61,554 nucleotides of DNA from an uncultured Bacteroides sp. (GCF_910585845.1 NZ_CAJUHF010000019.1:1-61554); one strand, 5' to 3'; shown: positions 53,106-61,552, numbered from the stretch's first letter. Notes: generated from the letters alone by a model not told the origin. Translations and numbers: made by a program.

Positions 53106-53294
53106 CTCTTAATAAGAGACAAATCTTAAAGTATCATTGCTTGTATTTCAGTAGTATAATGATAAGTTCAATTTGTATTAGCTAAACAATCCAATATTAT
53201 TTTCTTTTGAGCGAGACTTTTTTCTTGATAAATTAGCCTTTAATTGCGATATTTTGTGTATTTTTGCATCGTGCGATTTGTCTCTTATTAAGAG
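53106..53294. repeat. 189-base segment bounded by perfect 20-bp inverted repeats (putative invertible promoter)
   Basis: CTCTTAATAAGAGACAAATC at 53106-53125 is exactly complementary to GATTTGTCTCTTATTAAGAG at 53275-53294. The inner 149 bases hold no gene and include the -7-like box TATTTTTG (53259-53266) facing the precursor gene. Each repeat contains the smaller palindrome CTCTTA-N-TAAGAG. Size and layout match the invertible promoters of Bacteroides capsule loci. An alternative is a pair of operator sites. Confidence 0.7.
53259..53266 (+). promoter_or_regulatory. likely -7 box of the RiPP operon
   Basis: TATTTTTG fits TAnnTTTG, eight bases inside the right inverted repeat, so transcription would begin near 53272 and run about 110 bases to the precursor ATG. 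No TTTG sits 19-21 bases upstream, so activity may need another factor. Confidence 0.5.
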
Positions 53295-53383
53295 ATTGAC
53301 ACAATGTGAGTGGGTCTAAGTGTTTATATGCTCTTTAATTTAGGCCTTTTAAGAAAGGGCAAAAACATAAAACCAATAGAATT

Positions 53384-53551
53384 ATGGAACTTAAAAATTT
53401 GTTCAATCTTTCTTCTGAATCATTAGAAAAATTGGATTTGGCATTGGCGAATTTGCCAGCGGAAGCTAAAGTTGCAAGTTCAGAAGCTAATTGGAACGAT
53501 TGCATGTCTTGCAAAGGCGGTTCATGTACTACAGGATTTGGTGGTGATTGA
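53384..53551 (+). CDS. RiPP-type precursor peptide
   Basis: A 55-residue ORF. Residues 1-30 form an amphipathic leader-like helix (LFNLSSESLEKLDLALANL, then PAEAKVASSEAN). Residues 37-55 are a different type of sequence, WNDCMSCKGGSCTTGFGGD, with C40, C43 and C48 and five Gly. It lies in front of radical SAM and YcaO genes and is separated from them by an attenuator hairpin, the standard position for a modified-peptide precursor. I do not recognise the family. Possible processing sites are before Trp37 or after Gly46 (double Gly), and neither is certain. Confidence 0.8.
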   Translation: MELKNLFNLSSESLEKLDLALANLPAEAKVASSEANWNDCMSCKGGSCTTGFGGD

Positions 53552-53570
53552 TTTACCGTTCTATTCAAAA

Positions 53571-53610
53571 GTAAGGGCGTGTATCTTTAGGGAACACGTT
53601 CTTGCTTTTT
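53571..53610 (+). terminator. attenuator hairpin between precursor and maturation genes
   Basis: GTAAGGGCGTGT (53571-53582) pairs with ACACGTTCTTGC (53594-53605) over 12 pairs including G-U, followed directly by TTTTT. Partial termination here would give more precursor than enzyme mRNA. Confidence 0.7.
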
Positions 53611-53630
53611 ATAGTGCTAAAATTTAAATT

Positions 53631-54719
53631 ATGATAAATGAAAAAACAGAGGAATTGTGTTTAGTTGTTACGGAAAGATGCAATCTTAATTGCTCATATT
53701 GCCAAAGCAATAAACAATTCTCTCATACAATGTCCATTGCGTGTGCAAAGGAATATATAGATAAATATCTTCATGTATCTATGGTTCCAAAACCTTCCAT
53801 TACTTTTATGGGAGGCGAACCTTTTGTGGCATTTAAAACAATCAAGGAGATTGTATCATATGTAAAACAATGTTATCCACAAAAAGAAGTGTCTTTTACT
53901 ATTGTAACTAATGGTACTTTAGTTCATGGAGAAATTCAAAGATGGATTAAAGAAAATGAAAACTGTCTCCAAATAACTCTCAGTTTAGATGGAGTCGAAG
54001 AATCTCATAATTTAAACAGATGTAATTCTTTTCGCTTAATAGATATCGACTTTTTTAAAAGTTTGAGAAAACCTATTATCAATTCTGTATTTACTTCAAA
54101 TACGATACAGGATATGTCCTGCAACTTGAAAGAACTGCATAAGCACAATTTCCTAATAAAAGGATTTATCGCAGATGGAGAACAATGGAGTAAACAATCT
54201 ATTGATATATTGGCTACCCAATTATTCTCAATGATTGAATATTATCTTGATAATCCTCATATACAACCATTTTCACTACTATCATTACCGATATATCAGT
54301 TGACTACTAACAAATCCATAAAAAGATGTGGGACAGAGTGCTTTTATGAAGTTTCAATATCAGCTGATGGAAAAGAGTATGCTTGTCATAGATGCACGCC
54401 GTTTGAGAATAATGGTACCTGGAAAATTCCACAAAAATACTTGACACTAACTAATGCAAGATTCCTTCTGGATGATTGTATCGGTTGCCCTTTCGATAGA
54501 ATTTGTAATGCCTGTCCTGCATCTAATGCATCTCTAAAAGATAATTTAGAGATGGCTTTGATTAACTGTCAAATAAGGAAACTTTTGTTTAAGGCTAACG
54601 CTTACTTTTATTTGCGAATGTTGACATCAGAAAATGATTATGTTGCGTTAAATTACTTTCCTGATAAAAAAAAGAAACATATGATACAATCATCAAGAAT
54701 AATTTTAGAGCTTTTATAA
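53631..54719 (+). CDS. Radical SAM/SPASM peptide maturase 1
   Basis: 362 residues. The cluster motif C17-NLN-C21-SY-C24 binds the SAM-cleaving [4Fe-4S]; GGEPF (about 61-65) and TIVTNGTL are SAM-site motifs. The C-terminal SPASM region, which holds auxiliary clusters, contains CGTECFYEVSISADGKEYAC followed by CIGCPFDRICNAC. SPASM enzymes install C-S, C-C or C-O bonds or epimerise residues in precursor peptides. No separate recognition (RRE) domain is evident at the N-terminus. One base separates it from the second enzyme, with which it shares organisation but not close sequence. Confidence 0.9.
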   Translation: MINEKTEELCLVVTERCNLNCSYCQSNKQFSHTMSIACAKEYIDKYLHVSMVPKPSITFMGGEPFVAFKTIKEIVSYVKQCYPQKEVSFTIVTNGTLVHGEIQRWIKENENCLQITLSLDGVEESHNLNRCNSFRLIDIDFFKSLRKPIINSVFTSNTIQDMSCNLKELHKHNFLIKGFIADGEQWSKQSIDILATQLFSMIEYYLDNPHIQPFSLLSLPIYQLTTNKSIKRCGTECFYEVSISADGKEYACHRCTPFENNGTWKIPQKYLTLTNARFLLDDCIGCPFDRICNACPASNASLKDNLEMALINCQIRKLLFKANAYFYLRMLTSENDYVALNYFPDKKKKHMIQSSRIILELL

Positions 54720-54720
54720 G

Positions 54721-55863
54721 ATGGAATATGTAGATATTACAGCCGATGATACAAAGGAAATAATTCTTATGGCCACTAATGCTTGTAATCTGAAATGCAA
54801 GTATTGCTATGAGACAAATAAGAATGCCCCATCAATGTATCTTGACAGATTGATGACGCAACTTGAATATGAAATAAGGGATAATTCAACAGGTTTCAAA
54901 CGATTTGTTATAAATTTTCATGGCGGAGAGCCTTTTTTAGCTTTTGAAAAAATTAAGTCGTTGGTAGAATGGATTAAATTGAGATTCTCAGACTTAAATA
55001 TAACATTTACGACAACAACCAATGGAACTGTTCTTTCAAACGAGATAAAAGAATGGTTATTAGACCACAAGAATGAATTTATTCCTATACTGAGTTTGGA
55101 TGGTAACAAAGATATTCATGATAGAAATAGAGGAAACTCCTTTGACAAGATTGATAGAAAATTCTTTAGTGATAATTGGCCAAATCAAGGTATAAAGATG
55201 ACTGTATCACCCAATACAATCGGTGATATGTTCAATAGCTTTGTTTATCTTCATAATATAGGATTTTATCCTAACCCGACATTGGCGAGGGAGGTAGATT
55301 GGGATTTGGATATTCACTTACCAATTTATGTAGAAGAACTCAAAAAACTATCACGATTCTATATTGAGCATCCAAAAGTTAAACCTGGACAACTATTGGA
55401 TTTGCCTTTGCATAAATTCTCACCAGAATATGTAAGTAAACATTTCAATTCATGTGGTGCAGGATTCAATACTATTGCATTTGATGTTTATGGCAATAGA
55501 TATCCTTGTCAAACTTTTATAACTGACCTAAAAAAAGGATACGATGAATCTGAGATGGAAAAGATTTTTTCAACCCTCAAAAAAAACTGTAATCTAAATG
55601 TTTCTCCAAAGTGTGAAGGGTGTTCGATAATAAATTGGTGTTCGCCATGTTATGGCGTAAATTATTCAAACAGAGGTGATATGGGTTGTTTTGATTCAAA
55701 TATGTGTGTCTTTAACAAAGTGACACTATTATGTGCAGCTCAAATGTTTTCTGAAATGTTTTCTGATTACGGAAAGTACCCTTGGTTAAAGATTAAAAGT
55801 GAAAAAGAAATATATCATAGTATTATTGGAATAAAGAATATATTTAAAACCGTTTGCTTATGA
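54721..55863 (+). CDS. Radical SAM/SPASM peptide maturase 2
   Basis: 380 residues. C22-NLK-C26-KY-C29 near the start, FHGGEPFLAF and TTTTNGTVLS for SAM binding. SPASM-type Cys: CGAGFNTIAFDVYGNRYPC, CEGCSIINWCSPCYG, then CFDSNMC. The Y after the third Cys (CKYCYE) is typical of anaerobic sulfatase-maturase-like enzymes. With maturase 1 it gives two distinct radical SAM steps, or a heterodimer. The stop overlaps the next gene's ATG (ATGA), so translation is coupled. Confidence 0.9.
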   Translation: MEYVDITADDTKEIILMATNACNLKCKYCYETNKNAPSMYLDRLMTQLEYEIRDNSTGFKRFVINFHGGEPFLAFEKIKSLVEWIKLRFSDLNITFTTTTNGTVLSNEIKEWLLDHKNEFIPILSLDGNKDIHDRNRGNSFDKIDRKFFSDNWPNQGIKMTVSPNTIGDMFNSFVYLHNIGFYPNPTLAREVDWDLDIHLPIYVEELKKLSRFYIEHPKVKPGQLLDLPLHKFSPEYVSKHFNSCGAGFNTIAFDVYGNRYPCQTFITDLKKGYDESEMEKIFSTLKKNCNLNVSPKCEGCSIINWCSPCYGVNYSNRGDMGCFDSNMCVFNKVTLLCAAQMFSEMFSDYGKYPWLKIKSEKEIYHSIIGIKNIFKTVCL

Positions 55864-57674
55864 TTCGTAAGAAGGAATATAAAAGTTGTCCCCCAGAACA
55901 AACTATCCATAAGATAAAATCAATAATCAAGGATAAACTGCAATTGGATTTAATTGAGCGAATATTTATAGATAGTAATGCACTATTCTATTCCTGTCGC
56001 TTAATAATGAATAACGAATGGATTTCAGCCTTGAATATTGGAACCAATGGCAAAGGAATGAGTGAAAGTTATTCTCGTGCAAGTGCTCATGGAGAGTTGA
56101 TGGAACGTATTCAAAATGGAGCTTTGTTTAATTTTATAGATTTTGGTACGAGGTACTTTGTTAATGAGCAAGCAAATGTATATCCCAATTTTTGTAATTC
56201 AATAACCCAACAAAATGTTGTGTTACCTTTCAGATATGCGCATGATGAGGTATGCTTAGAGGATAATACAGTCCTAAAAGAAGCAATAGATAACTATGTG
56301 CAATCATATGATAATGAAGAATTATATAGATTGTCTAGGGATAAGAAACACTATTACGTTCCCTACTATGATGTATTTAACAAGACTCTTGTAAATCTTC
56401 CGATTGATATAATATTCAATATTATCAGCACAAGTGGGATGTGTGCAGGAAACACGCCAGAAGAGGCATTGGTACAAGGTATCAGTGAGGTATTGGAACG
56501 TTTTGTAATTAGAAAAATCTATTTTGAGAATATTACATTCCCCAAGATACCACATTCTTGCTTTGAAGGTACTGAAATATTGAAACGTATAAAAGTTTTA
56601 GAGGAATCCGAAGGTTATACCATTGACATTATGGAATGTTCATGTGGTATTGGAATCCCAGCTATAGGCGTGACTATAAGAAACAAGGAGAATACAAAAT
56701 ATCAATTTCATTTAGGTGTTGATCCTTCGCCTATTACGGCATTAGAAAGATGTATGACGGAATTGTTCCAAGGCAGAACTGCAATACTCTTTAAAGATTT
56801 TGACTTGAGTTATCAGACTCTATTACTGTCAGATATTAAAATTAAAGAAAAGGAAATCAATGAAACATTTGTTGTATCAACAGGTCATTATCCAATATCC
56901 TTATTTTATAAAATACCTTCCTACTCCTTCTGTGGATTTGACGAAAGTTGGGGAAATTCTGATAAAACGGATTTGTTTTTAATGACAAGTCTTATTAAGA
57001 ATCTTGGCTATAATATTTACATAAGAGATAATTCGTTCTTAGGATTTCCAACATACTCAATATATGTTCCAGGTATGAGTGAATTACATAATGTAATTTC
57101 ATTACATCATTACCAAAATACATATGATAAATACCGACAAAACTTTATCTGCTCACACTCGTTGGAACATTCAGATAAAGAGAGTATTATATCATTATTG
57201 GATTCACTCTATTCAAATCCAGACAATCAGATTGCGTTGCAATTTGCAAATACGAAAGATGTCTGGATGAGTGGCAATAATCACTTCTTATGTGGTGTTC
57301 TATATTATCGCAATGGAAAAGAAGATTTGGCTATAAGGTCTCTAAATAAGGCATTGGAACGAACTACAAATATTAATCTCAAAAGATTTTATCAGTGTTT
57401 CCGTGATTATATGACTCTTTCAAATGAACATAAGAATGTTGATGATTTATTATCATGTGTTTATGAGGAAGAGTTTATTATGGCAGTTAAACAATGTCTT
57501 TTATCTGAACGTTGGGGCAACTTCTTCAACTTGTCTAATTGTTTCAATTGCTCAAAATGCAATCTGAAAAGTGACTGCAAGTATATTCAATACTTGAGGA
57601 TAGTTAAAACATTACAAGATGAAGCGGTTAAGGCAAATCTTAACCAAAGGAATCTTGCGTCTTTATTTTGTTAG
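55860..57674 (+). CDS. YcaO-domain protein with TPR-like and Cys-rich C-terminus
   Basis: 604 residues from the ATG at 55860. The YcaO ATP-binding core (about 50-385) shows SESYSRASAHGELMERIQ and TSGMCAGNTPEEALVQGISE followed by VLERF. YcaO enzymes activate backbone amides with ATP to form azolines, thioamides or amidines. No E1-like or TfuA partner gene is nearby and the Pro-rich C-terminus of azoline-forming members is missing (it ends ASLFC). A helical, TPR-like stretch (about 430-525) and a Cys cluster near 560-575 (CFNCSKCNLKSDC) follow. That points away from classical heterocyclisation, but the chemistry is not known. Confidence 0.88.
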   Translation: MIRKKEYKSCPPEQTIHKIKSIIKDKLQLDLIERIFIDSNALFYSCRLIMNNEWISALNIGTNGKGMSESYSRASAHGELMERIQNGALFNFIDFGTRYFVNEQANVYPNFCNSITQQNVVLPFRYAHDEVCLEDNTVLKEAIDNYVQSYDNEELYRLSRDKKHYYVPYYDVFNKTLVNLPIDIIFNIISTSGMCAGNTPEEALVQGISEVLERFVIRKIYFENITFPKIPHSCFEGTEILKRIKVLEESEGYTIDIMECSCGIGIPAIGVTIRNKENTKYQFHLGVDPSPITALERCMTELFQGRTAILFKDFDLSYQTLLLSDIKIKEKEINETFVVSTGHYPISLFYKIPSYSFCGFDESWGNSDKTDLFLMTSLIKNLGYNIYIRDNSFLGFPTYSIYVPGMSELHNVISLHHYQNTYDKYRQNFICSHSLEHSDKESIISLLDSLYSNPDNQIALQFANTKDVWMSGNNHFLCGVLYYRNGKEDLAIRSLNKALERTTNINLKRFYQCFRDYMTLSNEHKNVDDLLSCVYEEEFIMAVKQCLLSERWGNFFNLSNCFNCSKCNLKSDCKYIQYLRIVKTLQDEAVKANLNQRNLASLFC

Positions 57675-57685
57675 TGAAACAGCTT

Positions 57686-59545
57686 ATGAACACTGAATCT
57701 CGATACGTAATATTAAATTGGGGACTTCCTGCTATTCCATCTTTCCCATCCCCTGCTATGTCAATTTTAAAAAGTCAATTGACAAAATATGGTTATGAGG
57801 TAAAAGTCGTTTATTGGAATTTTCATTTAAAGCCCGTAATTACTCATTATTGGGGCAATGACAAAGAAGAATATACAGACCATTTAGTCTATTATCTTTC
57901 TCCTATTTATGCGTATTTGGCGGTAGAATCTAATGATGAAGAATCAATTACTCTGTTATACGAGCAATGGAAAAAGACAAACAATGTTGATATAGATAGA
58001 GAAAAGTTTGTTGCTCACATTGCCGAAAATATAACGTTGCTCAGAACGATAGTAAAGAATACTATCGTAAATTATCATTATGAGAACTGTTTGTTTACTG
58101 GTTTTTATCAAAAGTTATTTCAGATATACTGTTCAGATATTATAGCCCGAGAACTCAAACAATTATACCCTAATACAATTTGTTGTCTTGGAGGAATAGA
58201 TACAAAAGCAGAAGCAATTTCATCTTTGGACAATTTTCCTGTTTTTGACCATGCTCTTTGGGGGGAAGGTGAAATGACAATACTTGCATATATAAAGTCT
58301 CTTAATGGTAATTTGGATAAAAATCTTATAGGTAATTTTGCTTGGAGAGAGTCAAATGTTTTGGTTACTTCAAAGATCAACCGAGATTATTTAAATCTTA
58401 ATGAAACTCCACTACCGGATTATTCAGATTACTTTCAACAAAAAACTATTGAAGATAAACAGATTAGGCTTCCAATAGAAGGTAGTCGTGGCTGTCATTG
58501 GTCAAGATGTAAATTTTGTTTTCACAATGAAGGTGTTAGATATAGGCGCAAATCGCCTATTAATATAGCCAAGGAAATAAGACAACAGATTGAAAAATAT
58601 GGGATATACCAAATCTCATTCTTGGATAATGATACTATAGGAAAAGACTTGATTTCTTATGATGAGTTACTTAATGAATTGATCGCCATAAAAAAAGACT
58701 ATCCACAATTCTATATATCAAGGGCAGAAATTGTTACTCGATATATAAATGCAGATATTGTATTGAAAATGGTTGAAGCTGGCTTTAAGGATGTTCAAAT
58801 AGGATATGAATCTCTATCTGATAATTTATTGAAAGCTATCAATAAATGCAATAGTTTCTCAACCAACTTCCTTTTCATAAAATGGGCTTTGATATATGGA
58901 ATAAAAATCAGAGGGGCTAATTTAATAATGAATTTATTGGAGGAGAATGAGGATAATTTACAAGAATCCTTGAAAAATTTACATTTCCTACGTTTCATGT
59001 TAGATAAGAACAGATTTATGCACATCTATACGACATTATGGATAAAAGAGTCATCTAAGTATTATAATTTGTTGAAGGATAGACGTGAGCTTGGTGAATG
59101 GGAGGTCTATAAATCATTTAAATATTTACCCAAGTCCTATATTAAAGATGAGAATAAGCATACCTTACAGTTCTTTGTGAAACCTAATTACCATCATTTA
59201 TGGGATGATATTGAAAACAAAGAATGGGAGTATTTTAATAATGTTCATAGGTATGAAATTTCTTCTTTAAAGGGTGATTTTTTGTATAAAGAATATTGCA
59301 ATGATGAGATTATAGAGTCTTTTGTATTAGATGAGACTGATTGGCGAATATTATGTTCTGCTAATCGTAATGTTATTTCAATAAAAGAACTTCCAATTGA
59401 AGAAAATGAATTAACAAAACAAAAACTTAAAGTATTAAAGCAAAAGGGGGTGTTATATTATAATGATGACTATAGCAATATAGTTACTGTTATCAACACA
59501 GAAGCACCTCATAATAAACCTGTACGCTATACAGATGGAATATAA
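57686..59545 (+). CDS. B12-binding-type radical SAM protein (RiPP maturase-like)
   Basis: 619 residues from the ATG at 57686 (GTG at 57674 is also possible). The N-terminal half (about 1-225) looks like the Rossmann-type cobalamin-binding domain, with CCLGGIDTKA and HALWGEGEMTILAY. The radical SAM motif is C270-HWSR-C275-KF-C278, four residues between the first two Cys as in RiPP maturation radical SAM proteins of this branch. FLDNDTIG and IGYESLSDNLLKAIN follow. Members often methylate unactivated carbons in peptides. The C-terminal about 130 residues resemble a winged-helix tail (EENELTKQKLKVLKQKGVLYY) that may bind the leader. Confidence 0.82.
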   Translation: MNTESRYVILNWGLPAIPSFPSPAMSILKSQLTKYGYEVKVVYWNFHLKPVITHYWGNDKEEYTDHLVYYLSPIYAYLAVESNDEESITLLYEQWKKTNNVDIDREKFVAHIAENITLLRTIVKNTIVNYHYENCLFTGFYQKLFQIYCSDIIARELKQLYPNTICCLGGIDTKAEAISSLDNFPVFDHALWGEGEMTILAYIKSLNGNLDKNLIGNFAWRESNVLVTSKINRDYLNLNETPLPDYSDYFQQKTIEDKQIRLPIEGSRGCHWSRCKFCFHNEGVRYRRKSPINIAKEIRQQIEKYGIYQISFLDNDTIGKDLISYDELLNELIAIKKDYPQFYISRAEIVTRYINADIVLKMVEAGFKDVQIGYESLSDNLLKAINKCNSFSTNFLFIKWALIYGIKIRGANLIMNLLEENEDNLQESLKNLHFLRFMLDKNRFMHIYTTLWIKESSKYYNLLKDRRELGEWEVYKSFKYLPKSYIKDENKHTLQFFVKPNYHHLWDDIENKEWEYFNNVHRYEISSLKGDFLYKEYCNDEIIESFVLDETDWRILCSANRNVISIKELPIEENELTKQKLKVLKQKGVLYYNDDYSNIVTVINTEAPHNKPVRYTDGI

Positions 59546-60596
59546 ATATATCACATCAGAATCATTGGAGTTTCTGAAGCAACTCCTTAACACCCCTTCT
59601 ACATCAGGAGGTGAAAAAGAAATCGCAAAATTGTATTCAAAATATATGGAGCCATATGGTAATACAATTATTGATAATATGCATAATTCATGTTGCGTGA
59701 TAAATCCTGCATCAGAATTTAAAATTATGCTTGATGCACACTATGATGAGGTAGGAATGCAAGTTGTACATATTGCAGAGAATGGATTTATCTACTTTAG
59801 GAAAAACGGATGGATAGATCATATGACTTTATTAGGTCAAGAAGTTACAATCATTGGTAAACATACAAATATTGATGGTGTTATAGGTAAAAAGCCAATA
59901 CATCTTTCAAGGGCTGATGAAAAATATCCTGAGGTGGAAGATATGTGGATTGATACAGGCCTTATCTCAAAAGAAGAGGTTGGTCGGTTTGTGTCAGTTG
60001 GTGATTTAATCGTATATAAGAATAACACACGGATTATTAATAATACACGGATTGTGTCAAAAGGGCTTGACGATAAAATAGGAGTATTTATTATTAGTCA
60101 AGTTGTGAAACAATTATCCACATTCAAGGATCAATTAAAAGTTGGTATTTATGGTTGTGCTTCAGCCCAAGAAGAAGTTGGAGGCAGAGGGTGTGTTGTT
60201 ATGGCTCAACGAATAAAGCCTAATATTGCATTTTGTCTTGATGTTGGTTTCTCAACAGATATACCAGGATTGCCTGAAACGAAATATGGACATATGCATT
60301 TGGGAGATGGGGTTGTTATATGCCATAGTTGTGATAATGATAAAGATTTAACAGAATTGCTAAAAGAAACCTCTATCGAAAATAGAATATATTATCAATC
60401 ATACACATCTTTGAGTCCTACAGGAGGTACTGATACTTGTAAAATTCAACTTATTGGAGAAGGTGTTAAAACAGCATTATTAGCTATCCCCAACCGTTAT
60501 ATGCATACTCCAATCGAAATGTGTGATTTACGAGATGTAGATGCTGCTATTGACTTGATTATTAAATCTATTCTACAGTTAAACGGTACATTGTAA
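59535..60596 (+). CDS. M42-family metallopeptidase
   Basis: 353 residues. Metal ligands of M42 glutamyl/deblocking aminopeptidases are visible: H69 and D71 in DAHYDEVGM, Asp in GLDDKIGVF, the Glu pair in SAQEEVGGRG, Asp in CLDVGFSTDIPG and His in NRYMHTPIE. It overlaps the upstream gene by 11 bases, so it is co-translated with the maturases. It may trim the leader or its fragments from the N-terminus, or provide self-protection by degrading the product. No signal peptide, so cytosolic. Confidence 0.9.
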   Translation: MEYKYITSESLEFLKQLLNTPSTSGGEKEIAKLYSKYMEPYGNTIIDNMHNSCCVINPASEFKIMLDAHYDEVGMQVVHIAENGFIYFRKNGWIDHMTLLGQEVTIIGKHTNIDGVIGKKPIHLSRADEKYPEVEDMWIDTGLISKEEVGRFVSVGDLIVYKNNTRIINNTRIVSKGLDDKIGVFIISQVVKQLSTFKDQLKVGIYGCASAQEEVGGRGCVVMAQRIKPNIAFCLDVGFSTDIPGLPETKYGHMHLGDGVVICHSCDNDKDLTELLKETSIENRIYYQSYTSLSPTGGTDTCKIQLIGEGVKTALLAIPNRYMHTPIEMCDLRDVDAAIDLIIKSILQLNGTL

Positions 60597-60598
60597 TT

Positions 60599-61273
60599 AT
60601 GAAAAAATATATTGTAATCGGTGATGTACACGGTTCCAGATATTGGAAAGAAATAATCTCTAACAGTGACTATAATCATATAGTTTTTTTAGGTGATTAT
60701 TTAGATCCATATTCGAATATTGAAAATAATGATTTGATCGAAAACTTTATTCAGATTATAAAGCTAAAGATAGATAATCCAAATGATGTGACATTAATAT
60801 TAGGGAATCATGATCTCCATTATTTTTCTTCTCATGTTAAACCGTGTAGTAGATACAATAAAGATATCGCTCCTTTTGTTTGTGATATTTTCAATAAACA
60901 TGTTGATTTGTTTCAATATGCATTCCAATATAATAATGTAATATTCACCCATGCAGGGATATCTAACGAATGGTTCTTGTCATTTTTTAAAGGAAATCCC
61001 AAGATAAACATTGCTGAGCAGTTGAACAAATCAACAGATGAGCAAATGCACATCCTTTGTCAAGCCGGGAAATATAGAGGTGGTGATTTAGAATCAATAG
61101 GTGGAATATTTTGGGCTGATAGAAGAGAATTAACAGAACCTCTATATGGTTATACCCAGATTGTGGGTCATAGTCGTGTGCCTGAAATTATCATTCAGAA
61201 AGGAGAACATAATAATGATATTATCTTTTGCGATTGCTTGCATAAAAAAAGATATTTAAGTCTCTTGTTGTAA
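60599..61273 (+). CDS. Calcineurin-like metallophosphoesterase
   Basis: 224 residues with all five blocks of the fold: GDVHG (near residue 8), LGDYLDP, LGNHDLHY, FTHAGIS and VGHSRVPE. It resembles the small protein-phosphatase/ApaH-like branch. It follows the peptidase by two bases, so it is part of the operon. Its role in a peptide pathway is not obvious. Possibilities are removal of phosphate from a peptide intermediate or a protein, or nucleotide clean-up. Confidence 0.88.
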   Translation: MKKYIVIGDVHGSRYWKEIISNSDYNHIVFLGDYLDPYSNIENNDLIENFIQIIKLKIDNPNDVTLILGNHDLHYFSSHVKPCSRYNKDIAPFVCDIFNKHVDLFQYAFQYNNVIFTHAGISNEWFLSFFKGNPKINIAEQLNKSTDEQMHILCQAGKYRGGDLESIGGIFWADRRELTEPLYGYTQIVGHSRVPEIIIQKGEHNNDIIFCDCLHKKRYLSLLL

Positions 61274-61291
61274 AATAATAATAACTTGGTT

Positions 61292-61471
61292 ATGGATAAA
61301 GTAGCATACTTTTTCATATTATGGAGAATGTTTGTTTCGTGTTCATCAGGGTATGATGTTGAAATAAATGATAATAATGAAGATGAGCAAAATGCATCTA
61401 CCACAATAAAATATGAAAATATTATTATATTGGGAGAAGAAGATGTTTTAAAATTATCTTTTAGTAGATGA
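61292..61471 (+). CDS. Small possible lipoprotein at operon end
   Basis: 59 residues from the ATG at 61292: a hydrophobic start (FFILWRMFVSC) with Cys at residue 17, then a polar Asn/Asp/Glu-rich stretch. It may be a small lipoprotein or the beginning of a decayed larger gene. It lies 18 bases after the phosphoesterase. Candidate immunity or export helper by position only. Confidence 0.4.
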   Translation: MDKVAYFFILWRMFVSCSSGYDVEINDNNEDEQNASTTIKYENIIILGEEDVLKLSFSR

Positions 61472-61489
61472 CAAAAATTGAATTTTGTC
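61470..61489 (+). terminator. weak hairpin at operon end
   Basis: GACAAAAATT/AATTTTGTC stem without a strong T-run, overlapping the stop of the small ORF. Confidence 0.35.
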
Positions 61490-61521
61490 GGTTATATTAT
61501 TGATTTTTAATTAGTTATTTC

Positions 61522-61552
61522 TTGCAAAAGTCCCTGAAAATTAGTAACTTTA
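61522..61552 (+). promoter_or_regulatory. possible promoter at the window edge
   Basis: TTG (61522-61524), 20 bases, TAACTTTA (61545-61552). One mismatch in the -7 box. It would start a new transcript beyond the window. Confidence 0.4.

Noticed and set aside
53106..53294. simple transcription terminator formed by the inverted repeat
   Set aside because: The arms are 149 bases apart and no T-run follows, so hairpin termination is unlikely.
53631..57674. classical thiazole/oxazole peptide or lanthipeptide cluster
   Set aside because: There is no E1-like cyclodehydratase partner, no flavin dehydrogenase, no LanM/LanC-type enzyme and no Ser/Thr/Cys-dense core.
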